Source of the DNA: Streptomyces wedmorensis
GTDB taxonomy: Bacteria > Actinomycetota > Actinomycetes > Streptomycetales > Streptomycetaceae
Direction of reading: 5' to 3'
DNA length: 64,000 bases
Assembly (NCBI RefSeq): GCF_000716445.1
Contig: NZ_JNWK01000060.1
Coordinates: 1 to 64,000 of the forward strand
The position numbers and the translations under genes are program-made. Shown here in pieces: positions 9,366-23,587 of this stretch; position 1 is the first letter of the stretch, and the number at the start of each line of letters is the position of its first letter. The notes under the pieces were generated by a model, which had not been told where the DNA came from, did not search any database, and worked only from the letters and a program-made list of their open reading frames with translations.

Positions 9366-9733
9366 GAGAAGGGACTGTACCGGTCACAGCGCGTATTTCC
9401 CACCGGTTCCCCCGCACCCGGACCGGACCGCAGGATTCGAGCCGTTTCGCAAGGCCTTGCAGTGCTTGCGGGGGTCTTTCGCAGGCGAGACGGGGGCCTG
9501 TGGGGCCGTTCGGGGTGCGAGATGCCCGATACGCGCCCCTGTCAAGCGGCCCATCGGCAACCTTAGGGACACGCGGATGTAACGATCGCCGGTCCTTGCA
9601 GAAAATCGCCGCAAGCTCTTTCGGCTCGTTTTCATCCCTGTTACGTTCCTGGCAACCCGGAGCGCCGCGAGGGAGCGGTCGCATGAGGAAGGTTCCAGCC
9701 CCTCGTCCCCCCGGGATCACTGAAGGAGTTCAC
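9366..9733. promoter_or_regulatory. malR-malE divergent control region with candidate MalR operators
   Basis: A perfect 12-bp palindrome GCAAGGCCTTGC lies at 9449-9460 and is followed by CTTGCGG at about 9465. A second inverted repeat, CTTGC-N11-GCAAG, lies at 9595-9615. The same N11 geometry appears upstream of the amylase gene (GTTGC-N11-GCAAC, 15775-15795). CTTGCAG-type repeats are known at MalR/Reg1-controlled promoters. I infer that these are operators; no clear -35/-10 pair stands out for either gene. Confidence 0.6.
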
Positions 9734-11011
9734 ATGCGGCGTGGCATAGCGGCCACCGCGCTGGTCGCGGCCCTGGGCGTGACCCTGGCGGCGTGCGGCG
9801 GAAGCGACAGCGGTTCCGACGGCGGCGCGAAGAGCTCGGGCGAGCTCTCCGGAACCGTGACCTGGTGGGACACCTCCACGGTCGGCTCCGAGGACAAGGT
9901 CTTCAAGAAGGTCGCCGAGGACTTCAAGAAGAAGCACCCCAAGGTCACGGTCAAGTACGTCAACGTGCCCTTCGGTGAGGCCCAGAACAAGTTCAAGAAC
10001 GCCGCCCAGTCCGGCTCCGGTGCGCCCGACGTCATCCGCTCCGAGGTCGCCTGGACCCCCGAGTTCGCGGACCTCGGCTACCTCGCCCCCCTCGACGGCA
10101 CCCCCGCCCTCAAGGACGCGGACGACTTCCTCAAGCAGGCGTCGGCCTCCACCCAGTACAAGGGCAAGACCTACGCCGTCCCGCAGGTCATCGACTCCAT
10201 GGGCATCTTCTACAACAAGAAGATCTTCAAGGACGCCGGCGTCGAGGTCCCCAAGACCATCGACGAGCTCAAGACCGTCTCCGCCAAGATCAAGCAGAAG
10301 ACCGGCAAGACCGGCCTCTACCTGCGCGGCGACGACGCCTACTGGTTCCTCTCCTTCCTGTACGGCGAGGGCGGCGACCTCGTCGACGCCGAGAAGAAGA
10401 CGATCACCGTCGACAGCCCCGCGGGCGTGAAGGCCTTCAAGACCGTCAAGGACCTGGTGGACTCGGGCGCGGCCAAGACCGACGCGACCGACGGCTGGAA
10501 CAACATGCAGACGGCCTTCAAGGACGGCAAGGTCGCCATGATGATCAACGGCCCGTGGGCGGTCGCCGACACCTACGCCGGCAAGGAGTTCACGGACAAG
10601 GCCAACCTGGGCATCGCCCCGGTCCCGGCCGGTTCCGCCGGCCAGGGCGCCCCGCAGGGCGGTCACAACCTCGCCGTCTACGCGGGCTCGAAGAACCTCG
10701 ACGCCTCCTACGCCTTCGCCGAGTACATGACCTCGGCCGAGACCCAGGCGACGATCGCGAAGGAGCTCAGCCTCCTCCCGACCCGCCAGTCCGTCTACAT
10801 CAAGTCGGACGTCGCGACCAACGAGATGATCACCTTCTTCAAGCCGGTCGTCGACAAGGCCGTCGAGCGCCCCTGGATCCCGGAGACCGGCAGCCTCTTC
10901 GCGCCGCTCGTCACCGAGTACACCAAGGTCCTCACCGGCCAGACCACCCCGGAGGCGGGAGCCAAGGCGACCGGTGACGGCTACCGCAAGCTCCTGAAGG
11001 ACTGGAAGTAG
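9734..11011 (+). CDS. malE: Maltose/maltodextrin-binding lipoprotein of ABC importer
   Basis: The product is 425 aa. The signal peptide ends in a lipobox LAAC with the acylated cysteine at residue 21, followed by a Gly/Ser linker. The rest is a family-1 extracellular solute-binding protein (WWDTSTVGSEDKVF, then INGPWAV near 275). It captures maltodextrins at the outer membrane face for MalFG. The start at 9734 has GAAGGAG at 5 bp. It is the first gene of malEFG-aglA. No ATPase gene is present; in streptomycetes a shared MsiK-type ATPase encoded elsewhere powers such importers (known of the family, not visible here). Confidence 0.94.
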   Translation: MRRGIAATALVAALGVTLAACGGSDSGSDGGAKSSGELSGTVTWWDTSTVGSEDKVFKKVAEDFKKKHPKVTVKYVNVPFGEAQNKFKNAAQSGSGAPDVIRSEVAWTPEFADLGYLAPLDGTPALKDADDFLKQASASTQYKGKTYAVPQVIDSMGIFYNKKIFKDAGVEVPKTIDELKTVSAKIKQKTGKTGLYLRGDDAYWFLSFLYGEGGDLVDAEKKTITVDSPAGVKAFKTVKDLVDSGAAKTDATDGWNNMQTAFKDGKVAMMINGPWAVADTYAGKEFTDKANLGIAPVPAGSAGQGAPQGGHNLAVYAGSKNLDASYAFAEYMTSAETQATIAKELSLLPTRQSVYIKSDVATNEMITFFKPVVDKAVERPWIPETGSLFAPLVTEYTKVLTGQTTPEAGAKATGDGYRKLLKDWK

Positions 11012-11040
11012 CAGGAAGAGGAAGGAAGGCAGGCCGGCTG

Positions 11041-12051
11041 ATGGCTGTGGACACCCCCAGCCAGTCGGTGGTGAAGGCCGCGGGCGAGAGCGCCCGCGGC
11101 CGGAGCCGCGGAACTGGCAAGCGTCGGGGCGCGCCGAAGCGCTCCTTCTCCACCCACTGGTACGCGTGGGCGATGGTCGCCCCGGTGACCGTCGTGATCG
11201 CCGTGATCATCGGCTATCCGCTGGTCCGCGGCATCTTCCTGTCGCTGACCGACGCCAACGAGCGGAACGTCGAGCGTTCCATCGGCGTCAACCACATCCC
11301 GGCCAGCTACGAGTTCGTCGGCCTGGACAACTACGCCGACGCGCTGACGGGCAGCCAGTTCCTCTCCACCCTGGGCTGGACGCTGGTGTGGACGGTGTCC
11401 TGTGTGTCGGTGACCTTCGCCCTCGGCCTGGCCCTCGCCAACATCCTCAACCGCAAGATCGCCGGACGCGGTGTCTACCGGCTGATGCTCATCCTGCCGT
11501 GGGCCGTGCCCGGCTTCGTCTCCGTCTTCGCCTGGCGCTTCCTCTACAACCAGGACAACGGCCTCCTCAACAAGATCCTCGCCGGCGGCGGCATCGACGC
11601 CGTGCCGTGGCTCAACGACCCCACCTGGGCCAAGGTCTCGGTCATCGCGACCAACGTCTGGCTCGGCGTGCCGTTCATGATGGTCGCCCTCCTCGGCGGG
11701 CTCCAGTCCATCCCCGGCGAGCTGTACGAGGCCGCCGAGATGGACGGCGCCAACGCCTGGCAGCGCTTCCGGCACATCACCATGCCCGGGCTCAGCTCGG
11801 TGTCGACGACGGTGATCCTGCTCTCCACCATCTGGACCTTCAACATGTTCCCGGTGATCTTCCTGCTCACCCGGGGCGGGCCCGGCGAGGCCACCCAGAT
11901 CCTCGTCACCCAGGCCTACAAGTTCTCCTTCGAGGTCAGTCCGCGCGACTTCGCCCAGTCGTCCACCTGGGGCGTGCTCATCCTGGTCCTCCTGATGCTC
12001 TTCGCCGCGGTCTACCGGCGAGTCCTCCGCAAGCAGGGAGAAGTCTGGTGA
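11041..12051 (+). CDS. malF: Maltodextrin ABC transporter permease MalF
   Basis: The product is 336 aa with six or so membrane segments, the first at about residues 40-62. The EAA loop that contacts the ATPase is visible as ELYEAAEMDGANAWQRF near 224-240. It begins 29 bp after malE behind a purine-rich ribosome site (AGGAAGG) and overlaps malG by 4 bp. With MalG it forms the membrane channel for maltodextrins delivered by MalE. It lacks the large periplasmic insert of enterobacterial MalF, as is normal in Gram-positive bacteria. Confidence 0.93.
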   Translation: MAVDTPSQSVVKAAGESARGRSRGTGKRRGAPKRSFSTHWYAWAMVAPVTVVIAVIIGYPLVRGIFLSLTDANERNVERSIGVNHIPASYEFVGLDNYADALTGSQFLSTLGWTLVWTVSCVSVTFALGLALANILNRKIAGRGVYRLMLILPWAVPGFVSVFAWRFLYNQDNGLLNKILAGGGIDAVPWLNDPTWAKVSVIATNVWLGVPFMMVALLGGLQSIPGELYEAAEMDGANAWQRFRHITMPGLSSVSTTVILLSTIWTFNMFPVIFLLTRGGPGEATQILVTQAYKFSFEVSPRDFAQSSTWGVLILVLLMLFAAVYRRVLRKQGEVW

Positions 12052-12920
12052 CCACCACGACCCCCACCCCCCAGGCCGTGACCAACACCCCGATGCGCGG
12101 CCGCCGCTCGCCGCTGGCCTCGGTCGCGCTGCACGTGACGCTGATCGTGGCGTCCGTGATCGCCGTCTTCCCGGTCCTCTGGGTGCTGCTGACCTCGCTG
12201 AAGCCCGCGAAGTACGCGATCACCACGGACTTCTTCAAGGAGACGACGCTCGAGAACTACACGAACCTGCTGAAGGACACCCCGTTCCTCACCTGGTTCG
12301 CCAACTCGCTGCTCGTCGCCGGCCTCACCACCGTCATCGGCGTGTTCATCTCCGCCACCACGGGCTACGCCGTCAGCCGCTTCCGCTTCCCCGGCAAGCG
12401 CGGACTGATGTGGACGCTGCTCATCACCCAGATGTTCCCGGTCGCCGTCCTCATCGTGCCGATCTACAACATCATGTCGTCGATGGGCCTGCTCAACCAG
12501 CCGGTCGGCCTGGTCATCACGTACCTGACCATCGCCGTCCCGTTCTGCGCGTGGATGATGAAGGGCTTCTTCGACACCATCCCGCGCGAGATCGACGAGT
12601 CGGGATACGTCGACGGCCTCACCCCCTTCGGCACCTTCTGGCGGCTGATCCTGCCGCTCGCCAAGCCGGGCATCGCCGTCACCGCCTTCTACTCCTTCAT
12701 CACCGCCTGGGGCGAGGTCGCCTACGCCTCGGCCTTCATGGTCGGCGACGAGAACCTGACCCTCGCCGGCGGACTGCAGAAGTTCGTCAACCAGTACGGC
12801 GCGCAGTGGGGCCCGATGGCGGCGGCGTCCGTCCTGATCGCCGTCCCCGCCGCCCTGGTGTTCCTCTTCGCCCAGCGGCACCTGGTCACCGGCATGTCGG
12901 CCGGTGCCGTCAAGGGCTGA
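12048..12920 (+). CDS. malG: Maltodextrin ABC transporter permease MalG
   Basis: The product is 290 aa, with a GTG start inside the malF stop (GTGA overlap) and CAGGGAG 7 bp upstream. The first membrane segment is at about residues 25-48 (VALHVTLIVASVIAVFPVLW). The EAA-type loop reads EIDESGYVDGLTPFGTF near 180-197 and the protein ends with the family-typical PxxLVFLFAQRHLVTGMSAGAVKG region. The overlap implies translational coupling with malF. Longer frames extending upstream through malF are shadows. Confidence 0.93.
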   Translation: MTTTTPTPQAVTNTPMRGRRSPLASVALHVTLIVASVIAVFPVLWVLLTSLKPAKYAITTDFFKETTLENYTNLLKDTPFLTWFANSLLVAGLTTVIGVFISATTGYAVSRFRFPGKRGLMWTLLITQMFPVAVLIVPIYNIMSSMGLLNQPVGLVITYLTIAVPFCAWMMKGFFDTIPREIDESGYVDGLTPFGTFWRLILPLAKPGIAVTAFYSFITAWGEVAYASAFMVGDENLTLAGGLQKFVNQYGAQWGPMAAASVLIAVPAALVFLFAQRHLVTGMSAGAVKG

Positions 12921-12970
12921 CGGCCCTGAGCACCCCGCCCGAACGCACCTCCTTACCTTCCAGGGAAGAC

Positions 12971-14638
12971 ATGACCCAGCATCTCGCCACCCCGGCCGAC
13001 GCCCCCACCACCGGCACGCACACGGGCTGGTGGAGAGACGCCGTGATCTACCAGGTCTACCCCCGCAGCTTCGCCGACGGCAACGGCGACGGCATGGGCG
13101 ATCTGGAGGGCATCCGCAGCCGCCTGCCGTACCTCAGGGACCTCGGCGTCGACGCCGTCTGGCTCTCCCCGTTCTACGCCTCGCCGCAGGCCGACGCCGG
13201 CTACGACGTCGCCGACTACCGGGCCATCGACCCGATGTTCGGCTCGCTCCTCGACGCCGACGCGGTGATCCGCGAGGCCCACGAACTGGGTCTGCGGATC
13301 ATCGTCGACCTGGTCCCCAACCACTCCTCCGACCAGCACGAGTGGTTCCAGCGCGCCCTGCGCGAGGGGCCCGGCTCCGTACTGCGCGAGCGCTACCACT
13401 TCCGCGCCGGCAAGGGCGAGAACGGCGAACTGCCGCCCAACGACTGGGAGTCCATCTTCGGCGGCCCCGCCTGGACCCGTACCGAGAACCCGGACGGCAC
13501 CCCCGGCGACTGGTACCTGCACCTCTTCGCCCCGGAGCAGCCCGACTTCAACTGGGAACACCCGGCCGTCCGCGACGAGTTCCGCTCCATCCTGCGCTTC
13601 TGGCTGGACATGGGTGTCGACGGCTTCCGCGTCGACGTCGCCCACGGCCTGGTCAAGGCGGCGGGCCTGCCCGACATCGGCGCCCACGACCAGCTGAAGC
13701 TGCTCGGCAACGACGTGATGCCCTTCTTCGACCAGGACGGCGTCCACGAGATCTACCGGACCTGGCGCAAGGTCCTCGCCGAGTACGACGGAGAGCGCGT
13801 CCTCGTCGCCGAGGCCTGGACCCCGACCGTCGACCGCACCGCGAACTACGTGCGCCCCGACGAGATGCACCAGGCCTTCAACTTCCAGTACCTGGGCACC
13901 CACTGGGACGCGGCCGAGCTCCGCGCGGTGATCGACGCCTCGCTCGACGCGATGCGCCCGGTCGGCGCCCCCACCACCTGGGTGCTGTCCAACCACGACG
14001 TCACCCGGCACGCCACCCGCTTCGCCAACCCGGCGGGCCTCGGCACCCAGCTCCGCGAGGCCGGCGACCGCGAACTCGGCCTGCGCCGCGCCCGCGCCGC
14101 GACCCTGCTGATGCTGGCGCTGCCCGGCTCGGCGTACGTCTACCAGGGCGAGGAGCTCGGCCTGCCCGACGTCACCGACCTGCCCGACGAGGTCCGCCAG
14201 GACCCGTCGTTCTGGCGCGCCAGCGGCCAGGACGGCTTCCGCGACGGCTGCCGCGTGCCGATCCCGTGGACCGTCGAGGGCACGTCGTACGGCTTCGGGG
14301 CCGGCGGCTCCTGGCTGCCGCAGCCCGCGACCTGGAGCGGGCTGAGCGTCGAGGCGCAGACCGGCGACCCCGGCTCGACCCTGGAGCTGTACCGCAGCGC
14401 GCTCGCCGTACGCCGCGAGCGCCCCGAACTCGGTGCGGGCGAGGACGTCCAGTGGCTGGAGGCACCCGAGGGTGTGCTCTCCTTCCGCCGCGACGGCTTC
14501 GTCTGCACCGCCAACACCACCGGCCGGGCCATCTCCGTCCCGCTGCCCGGCCGGTACCTCCTTTCCAGCGAGGAGATCCGCGTCGTCGACGACGAAGCGG
14601 AGCTGCCCGCCGACACCACCGTCTGGTGGGCGGTGTGA
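12971..14638 (+). CDS. aglA: Cytoplasmic GH13 alpha-glucosidase
   Basis: The product is 555 aa without a signal peptide. It is a GH13 (oligo-1,6-glucosidase/alpha-glucosidase subfamily) enzyme beginning WWRDAVIYQVYPRSFAD. Catalytic residues are D222 in DGFRVDVAH (nucleophile), E281 in VLVAEAW (acid/base) and D343 in SNHDVTRH. It should hydrolyse imported maltose and maltodextrins to glucose. It lies 50 bp after malG with AGGGAAG upstream of the ATG and is probably co-transcribed with the importer, as in S. coelicolor. Its stop codon overlaps the GTG of the next LacI gene. Confidence 0.94.
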   Translation: MTQHLATPADAPTTGTHTGWWRDAVIYQVYPRSFADGNGDGMGDLEGIRSRLPYLRDLGVDAVWLSPFYASPQADAGYDVADYRAIDPMFGSLLDADAVIREAHELGLRIIVDLVPNHSSDQHEWFQRALREGPGSVLRERYHFRAGKGENGELPPNDWESIFGGPAWTRTENPDGTPGDWYLHLFAPEQPDFNWEHPAVRDEFRSILRFWLDMGVDGFRVDVAHGLVKAAGLPDIGAHDQLKLLGNDVMPFFDQDGVHEIYRTWRKVLAEYDGERVLVAEAWTPTVDRTANYVRPDEMHQAFNFQYLGTHWDAAELRAVIDASLDAMRPVGAPTTWVLSNHDVTRHATRFANPAGLGTQLREAGDRELGLRRARAATLLMLALPGSAYVYQGEELGLPDVTDLPDEVRQDPSFWRASGQDGFRDGCRVPIPWTVEGTSYGFGAGGSWLPQPATWSGLSVEAQTGDPGSTLELYRSALAVRRERPELGAGEDVQWLEAPEGVLSFRRDGFVCTANTTGRAISVPLPGRYLLSSEEIRVVDDEAELPADTTVWWAV

Positions 14639-15705
14639 CGATCCCCCTGCCGCGGGGCGCCGGGAACGGCGCCCCGCGGCTCGCGGACATCGCGGCCCAG
14701 TCCGGCGTCAGCGAGGCCACCGTCAGCCGCGTCCTCAACGGCAAGGCGGGGGTGGCCGGCGCGACCCGGCACAAGGTGCTCGCGGCGCTCGACGTGCTCG
14801 GCTACGAGCGCCCCGTACGGCTCAAACGCCGCAGCGCGGGCCTCGTCGGGCTCGTCGTGCCCGAGCTGACCAACCCGATCTTCCCGGCCTTCGCGCAGGT
14901 CGTCGAACAGGTCCTCGCCGGGCACGGCTACACCCCGGTGCTCTGCACCCAGATGCCCGGCGGCGCCACCGAGGACGAGCTCGTCGAACAGCTGGTGGAG
15001 CGCGGGGTGGCCGGCATCGTCTTCCTCTCCGGGCTGCACGCGGACGCCAGCGCCGACCCGGCCCGCTACGCCCGGCTGAGCGCCCGGGGCGTGCCGTACG
15101 TCCTCATCAACGGCTACAACGAGCACATCGACGCCAACTTCGTCTCGCCCGACGACCGGGCCGCCGCCCGGATGGCCGTGCGCCACCTCGTCGAGCTGGG
15201 CCACGAACGGATCGGGCTCGCCATCGGCCCCACCCGCTACGTGCCCTCGCGCCGCAAGGCCGAGGGCTTCGCCGCCGAGCTGTACGAGCTCCTCGGCATC
15301 GAGCGGGCGGACGCCGAACGGTTCATCAGGCCCACGCTCTTCGGCGTCGAGGGCGGGCACGCGGCCGCCGACATCCTGCTCCGCGAGGGCTGCACCGGCA
15401 TCGTCTGCGCCTCCGACCTGATGGCGCTCGGCGTGATCCGCGCGGTTCGCGCCCGTGGCCTGGAGGTGCCCGACGACGTCTCCGTCGTGGGCTTCGACGA
15501 CTCCCCGCTGATCGCCTTCACCAGCCCGCCGCTGTCCACCGTGCGCCAGCCGGTGCAGGCGATGGCGACGGCCGCCGTCGGCGCGCTCCTGGAGGAGATC
15601 GAGGGGAACCCGGTGCAGCGCACGGAGTTCGTGTTCCAGCCCGAGCTGGTGGTACGCGGCTCCACGGCGCAGCCGCCCGGCAGGGAGCCGCAAGTCCTTT
15701 CGTAA
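14635..15705 (+). CDS. Second MalR-like LacI-family regulator
   Basis: The product is 356 aa. The GTG start overlaps the aglA stop, so it is probably translationally coupled. The helix-turn-helix LADIAAQSGVSEATVSRVL near residues 17-35 is almost identical to that of MalR at 8331-9365, including the whole recognition helix. The effector domain is also strongly similar (GYTPVLCTQMPGGATEDEL; VVGFDDSPLIAFTSPPL). It should therefore read the same operators, perhaps with a different ligand response. Its position between the importer operon and the amylase gene suggests control of the latter. The standard S. coelicolor mal cluster, as I remember it, has only one such regulator. Confidence 0.88.
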   Translation: MTIPLPRGAGNGAPRLADIAAQSGVSEATVSRVLNGKAGVAGATRHKVLAALDVLGYERPVRLKRRSAGLVGLVVPELTNPIFPAFAQVVEQVLAGHGYTPVLCTQMPGGATEDELVEQLVERGVAGIVFLSGLHADASADPARYARLSARGVPYVLINGYNEHIDANFVSPDDRAAARMAVRHLVELGHERIGLAIGPTRYVPSRRKAEGFAAELYELLGIERADAERFIRPTLFGVEGGHAAADILLREGCTGIVCASDLMALGVIRAVRARGLEVPDDVSVVGFDDSPLIAFTSPPLSTVRQPVQAMATAAVGALLEEIEGNPVQRTEFVFQPELVVRGSTAQPPGREPQVLS

Positions 15706-15731
15706 CAACTTGCGTTGCGGCGTCCGGAGGG

Positions 15732-15760
15732 TTGACCGGGCGCCGGGGCACTCGTACGGT
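15732..15760 (+). promoter_or_regulatory. Vegetative-type promoter of the alpha-amylase gene
   Basis: TTGACC at 15732-15737, a 17-bp spacer and TACGGT at 15755-15760 make a good match to the principal streptomycete sigma consensus. The leader to the ATG at 15829 is about 60 nt and contains the candidate MalR operator. Confidence 0.65.
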
Positions 15761-15773
15761 CACGGCTGAAAAC

Positions 15774-15797
15774 AGTTGCTGAAGTTTTCGGCAACTT
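15774..15797 (+). promoter_or_regulatory. Candidate MalR operator in the amylase leader
   Basis: AGTTGC at 15774-15779 pairs with GCAACT at 15791-15796 across 11 bp. It lies just downstream of the -10 hexamer, where binding would block transcription. Spacing is identical to the CTTGC-N11-GCAAG element upstream of malE. Inverted repeats of this kind are known in Streptomyces amylase promoters. Confidence 0.6.
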
Positions 15798-15828
15798 CTT
15801 GCGACACCGATGTCGTACAGGAGGAAGC

Positions 15829-17550
15829 ATGGCCAGAAGAACCGTGGCCGCTGCACTCGCCCTCGTGGCGGGAGCCGCCGCTGTGGCCGTCACGGGAAAC
15901 GCCCCGGCGCAGGCAACCCCGCCCGGCGAGAAGGACGTCACCGCGGTGATGTTCGAATGGAACTTCGCCTCGGTCGCCCGCGAGTGCACCGACCGCCTCG
16001 GCCCCGCCGGATACGGATACGTCCAGGTCTCCCCGCCCCAGGAACACCTCCAGGGCGGCCAGTGGTGGACCTCGTACCAGCCGGTCAGCTACAAGATCGC
16101 CGGACGTCTCGGCGACCGCGCCGCCTTCAAGAACATGATCGACACCTGCCACGCGGCGGGCGTCAAGGTCGTCGCCGACTCCGTCATCAACCACATGGCG
16201 AACGGATCCGGCACCGGAACGGGCGGGACCCCGTTCTCCAAGTACGACTACCCGGGCCTCTACTCCGGCTCCGACATGGACGACTGCCGCTCCTCCATCT
16301 CCAACTACCAGGACCGCGGCAACGTCCAGAACTGCGAACTGGTCCAGCTCCCCGACCTCGACACCGGCGAGGACCACGTCCGCGGCAAGATAGCCGGCTA
16401 CCTCAACGACCTGCTCTCGCTCGGCGTCGACGGCCTCCGCATCGACGCCGCCAAGCACATGCCGGCCGCCGACCTCGCGAACATCAAGTCCCGGCTGACC
16501 AACCCGAACGCCTACTGGAAGCAGGAGGCCATCTTCGGCGCCGGCGAGGCCGTCTCCCCGAGCGAGTACCTCGGCACCGGCGACGTCCAGGAGTTCCGCT
16601 ACGCCCGCGACCTCAAGCGCGTCCTCCAGGGCGAGAAGCTCTCCTACCTCAAGAACTTCGGCGAGGCCTGGGGCCACATGCCCTCCGGCCAGTCCGGCGT
16701 CTTCGTCGACAACCACGACACCGAGCGCGGCGGCGACACCCTGTCCTACAAGGACGGCGCCGACTACACCCTCGCCTCCGTGTTCATGCTCGCCTGGCCC
16801 TACGGCTCCCCCGACGTCCACTCCGGCTACGAGTGGACCGACAAGGACGCCGGACCGCCCAACGGCGGCCAGGTGAACGCCTGCTACACCGACGGCTGGA
16901 AGTGCCAGCACGCCTGGCGCGAGATCTCCTCCATGGTCGCCTTCCGCAACACCGCCCGCGGCCAGGCCGTCACCGGCTGGTGGGACAACGGCAACAACGC
17001 GATCGCGTTCGGCCGCGGCTCCAAGGCCTACGTGGCGATCAACCACGAGTCCTCCGCGCTCACCCGCACCTTCCAGACCTCGCTGCCCGCCGGCTCCTAC
17101 TGCGACGTGCAGCGCAACACGGCCGTGACGGTGAACGCCTCCGGCCAGTTCACGGCCACCCTCGCCGCCAACACCGCGGTCGCCCTCCACGTGAACGCCA
17201 CCAACTGCGGCGGGGCCACCCCCACCACGCCGCCCACGACGACCCCGCCGCCCGCCACCGCGGGCGCCTCGTTCAACGTGAACGCCACCACGGTCGTCGG
17301 CCAGAACATCTACGTCACCGGCAACCGCGCCGAGCTCGGCAACTGGGCCCCGGCCTCCGCCCTCAAGCTCGACCCGGCCGCCTACCCCGTGTGGAAGCTG
17401 ACCGTCTCCCTGCCCGCCGGAACGTCCTTCGAGTACAAGTACATCCGCAAGGACGCGGCCGGGAACGTCACCTGGGAATCCGGCGCCAACCGCACCGCGA
17501 CCGTCCCCGCCTCGGGCCAGATCGTCCTGAACGACGCCTTCCGCAGCTAG
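15829..17550 (+). CDS. Secreted GH13 alpha-amylase with C-terminal CBM20 starch-binding domain
   Basis: The product is 573 aa. The signal peptide covers residues 1-29. The animal-like GH13 core has D206 in [10 protein letters not shown] (nucleophile), E240 in [12 protein letters not shown] (acid/base) and D297 in [11 protein letters not shown] Thr/Pro-rich linker at about 460-472 leads to a CBM20 of roughly 100 residues ([14 protein letters not shown]...FEYKYIRKD). It endo-hydrolyses starch outside the cell. CAGGAGGA sits 4-5 bp before the ATG. It has its own promoter and operator and is followed by the second copy of a dispersed repeat and a hairpin. Confidence 0.95.
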   Translation: MARRTVAAALALVAGAAAVAVTGNAPAQATPPGEKDVTAVMFEWNFASVARECTDRLGPAGYGYVQVSPPQEHLQGGQWWTSYQPVSYKIAGRLGDRAAFKNMIDTCHAAGVKVVADSVINHMANGSGTGTGGTPFSKYDYPGLYSGSDMDDCRSSISNYQDRGNVQNCELVQLPDLDTGEDHVRGKIAGYLNDLLSLGVDGLRIDAAKHMPAADLANIKSRLTNPNAYWKQEAIFGAGEAVSPSEYLGTGDVQEFRYARDLKRVLQGEKLSYLKNFGEAWGHMPSGQSGVFVDNHDTERGGDTLSYKDGADYTLASVFMLAWPYGSPDVHSGYEWTDKDAGPPNGGQVNACYTDGWKCQHAWREISSMVAFRNTARGQAVTGWWDNGNNAIAFGRGSKAYVAINHESSALTRTFQTSLPAGSYCDVQRNTAVTVNASGQFTATLAANTAVALHVNATNCGGATPTTPPTTTPPPATAGASFNVNATTVVGQNIYVTGNRAELGNWAPASALKLDPAAYPVWKLTVSLPAGTSFEYKYIRKDAAGNVTWESGANRTATVPASGQIVLNDAFRS

Positions 17551-17582
17551 GCCCTGTCCGAAAATTCCCGTCGGGTCCGGCC
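17547..17582 (+). repeat. Dispersed 36-bp repeat, copy 2
   Basis: This is the partner of 95-130, with two mismatches over 36 bp. It again begins at CTAGG overlapping the TAG stop of the upstream gene. No transposase lies nearby, so it may be a solo IS end, a MITE-like remnant or a widespread intergenic repeat. Confidence 0.7.
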
Positions 17583-17606
17583 CGCCCGGCACGCACGCTC
17601 GCCGCA

Positions 17607-17651
17607 CGGCCGAAACGCCCCAGTAGCTCCGCTACGAGGGCGCCCCGGCCG
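17607..17651 (+). terminator. Stable hairpin after the amylase gene
   Basis: Nested inverted repeats are present: CGGCC(G) at the outside, CGCCC/GGGCG at 17616-17620 and 17638-17642, and GTAGC/GCTAC at 17623-17627 and 17631-17635 around a TCC loop. No U-tract follows, which is normal for streptomycete terminators. It could also be a mobile REP-like repeat attached to copy 2 of the dispersed repeat. Confidence 0.55.
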
Positions 17652-17695
17652 CACGCCGGGCGGCCCCCTCTTCCCGTACCTCCAGGGAGCACCCC

Positions 17696-22987
<5,292 letters not shown>

Positions 22988-23021
22988 AGCCCGAAGACCG
23001 CGGGCCCTGGCGTGACACCCG

Positions 23022-23534
23022 TCACGCCAGGGCCTTCTCCATCAGCGTCACCGTGTACCGCCGGCCGTCCGCGCCGACCTTCTCCAGGAGCGGGGCGAGC
23101 GCCGTGTACCCGGCGCCCTCGTAGTACGTCCCCAGGCGCGCGTTGCGCGTCTCGCGGTCCAGCCGGGCCAGCGTCCGGCCCGAGGCGGCGATCCGCCCCT
23201 CCGCGTGCGCGAGCAGCGCCCGCCCGGCACCGGCGGGAGCCGCCTCCCGGTCGGTCATCAGCCGGTGCACGTACCCCGCCACCGGCGGCTGCGGCCCCCA
23301 GACCTCCCGGTCCTCCCACCACAGCTCGTACGCGCCGACGACCCGGCCCCCGTGGGACGCCAGCCACACCTCGCCGCCCGCGATCCGCGCCCGGAAGTGC
23401 TCCGCGTCCTTACCACCCGGTTTCCACTGGTCGATCCCGTTCCGCGCCATCCAGCGCGCCGCCCCGTCGAACAGCCCCACCAGAACGTCCAGATCGCGCT
23501 CGTCCGCACGCCGGAAGGCCACTTGTGTCGTCAC
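23022..23534 (-). CDS. GNAT-family N-acetyltransferase
   Basis: The product is about 170 aa with GNAT architecture: an N-terminal FRRADERDLDVLVGLFD strand-helix, and the acetyl-CoA loop region RLMTDREAAPAGAGRALLAHAEGR near 90-115, although the loop glycines are partly altered. A GTG start at 23534 was chosen because homologous folds begin there. An ATG at 23564 would add ten residues and overlaps the divergent gene's leader. The substrate is unknown. It converges on the amylopullulanase gene with a 34-bp gap. Confidence 0.75.
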   Translation of the reverse strand: MTTQVAFRRADERDLDVLVGLFDGAARWMARNGIDQWKPGGKDAEHFRARIAGGEVWLASHGGRVVGAYELWWEDREVWGPQPPVAGYVHRLMTDREAAPAGAGRALLAHAEGRIAASGRTLARLDRETRNARLGTYYEGAGYTALAPLLEKVGADGRRYTVTLMEKALA

Positions 23535-23587
23535 GGAGATCACCGTAAAGGTGTGGCCAGACATCCGTCCCACCAGGAGTGACCCCC

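Noticed and set aside
12904..15705. Single 933-residue frame joining antisense-like sequence to the second LacI protein
   Set aside because: Only the last 356 codons are protein-like; the preceding part is the wrong frame of aglA. The GTG at 14635 is the true start.
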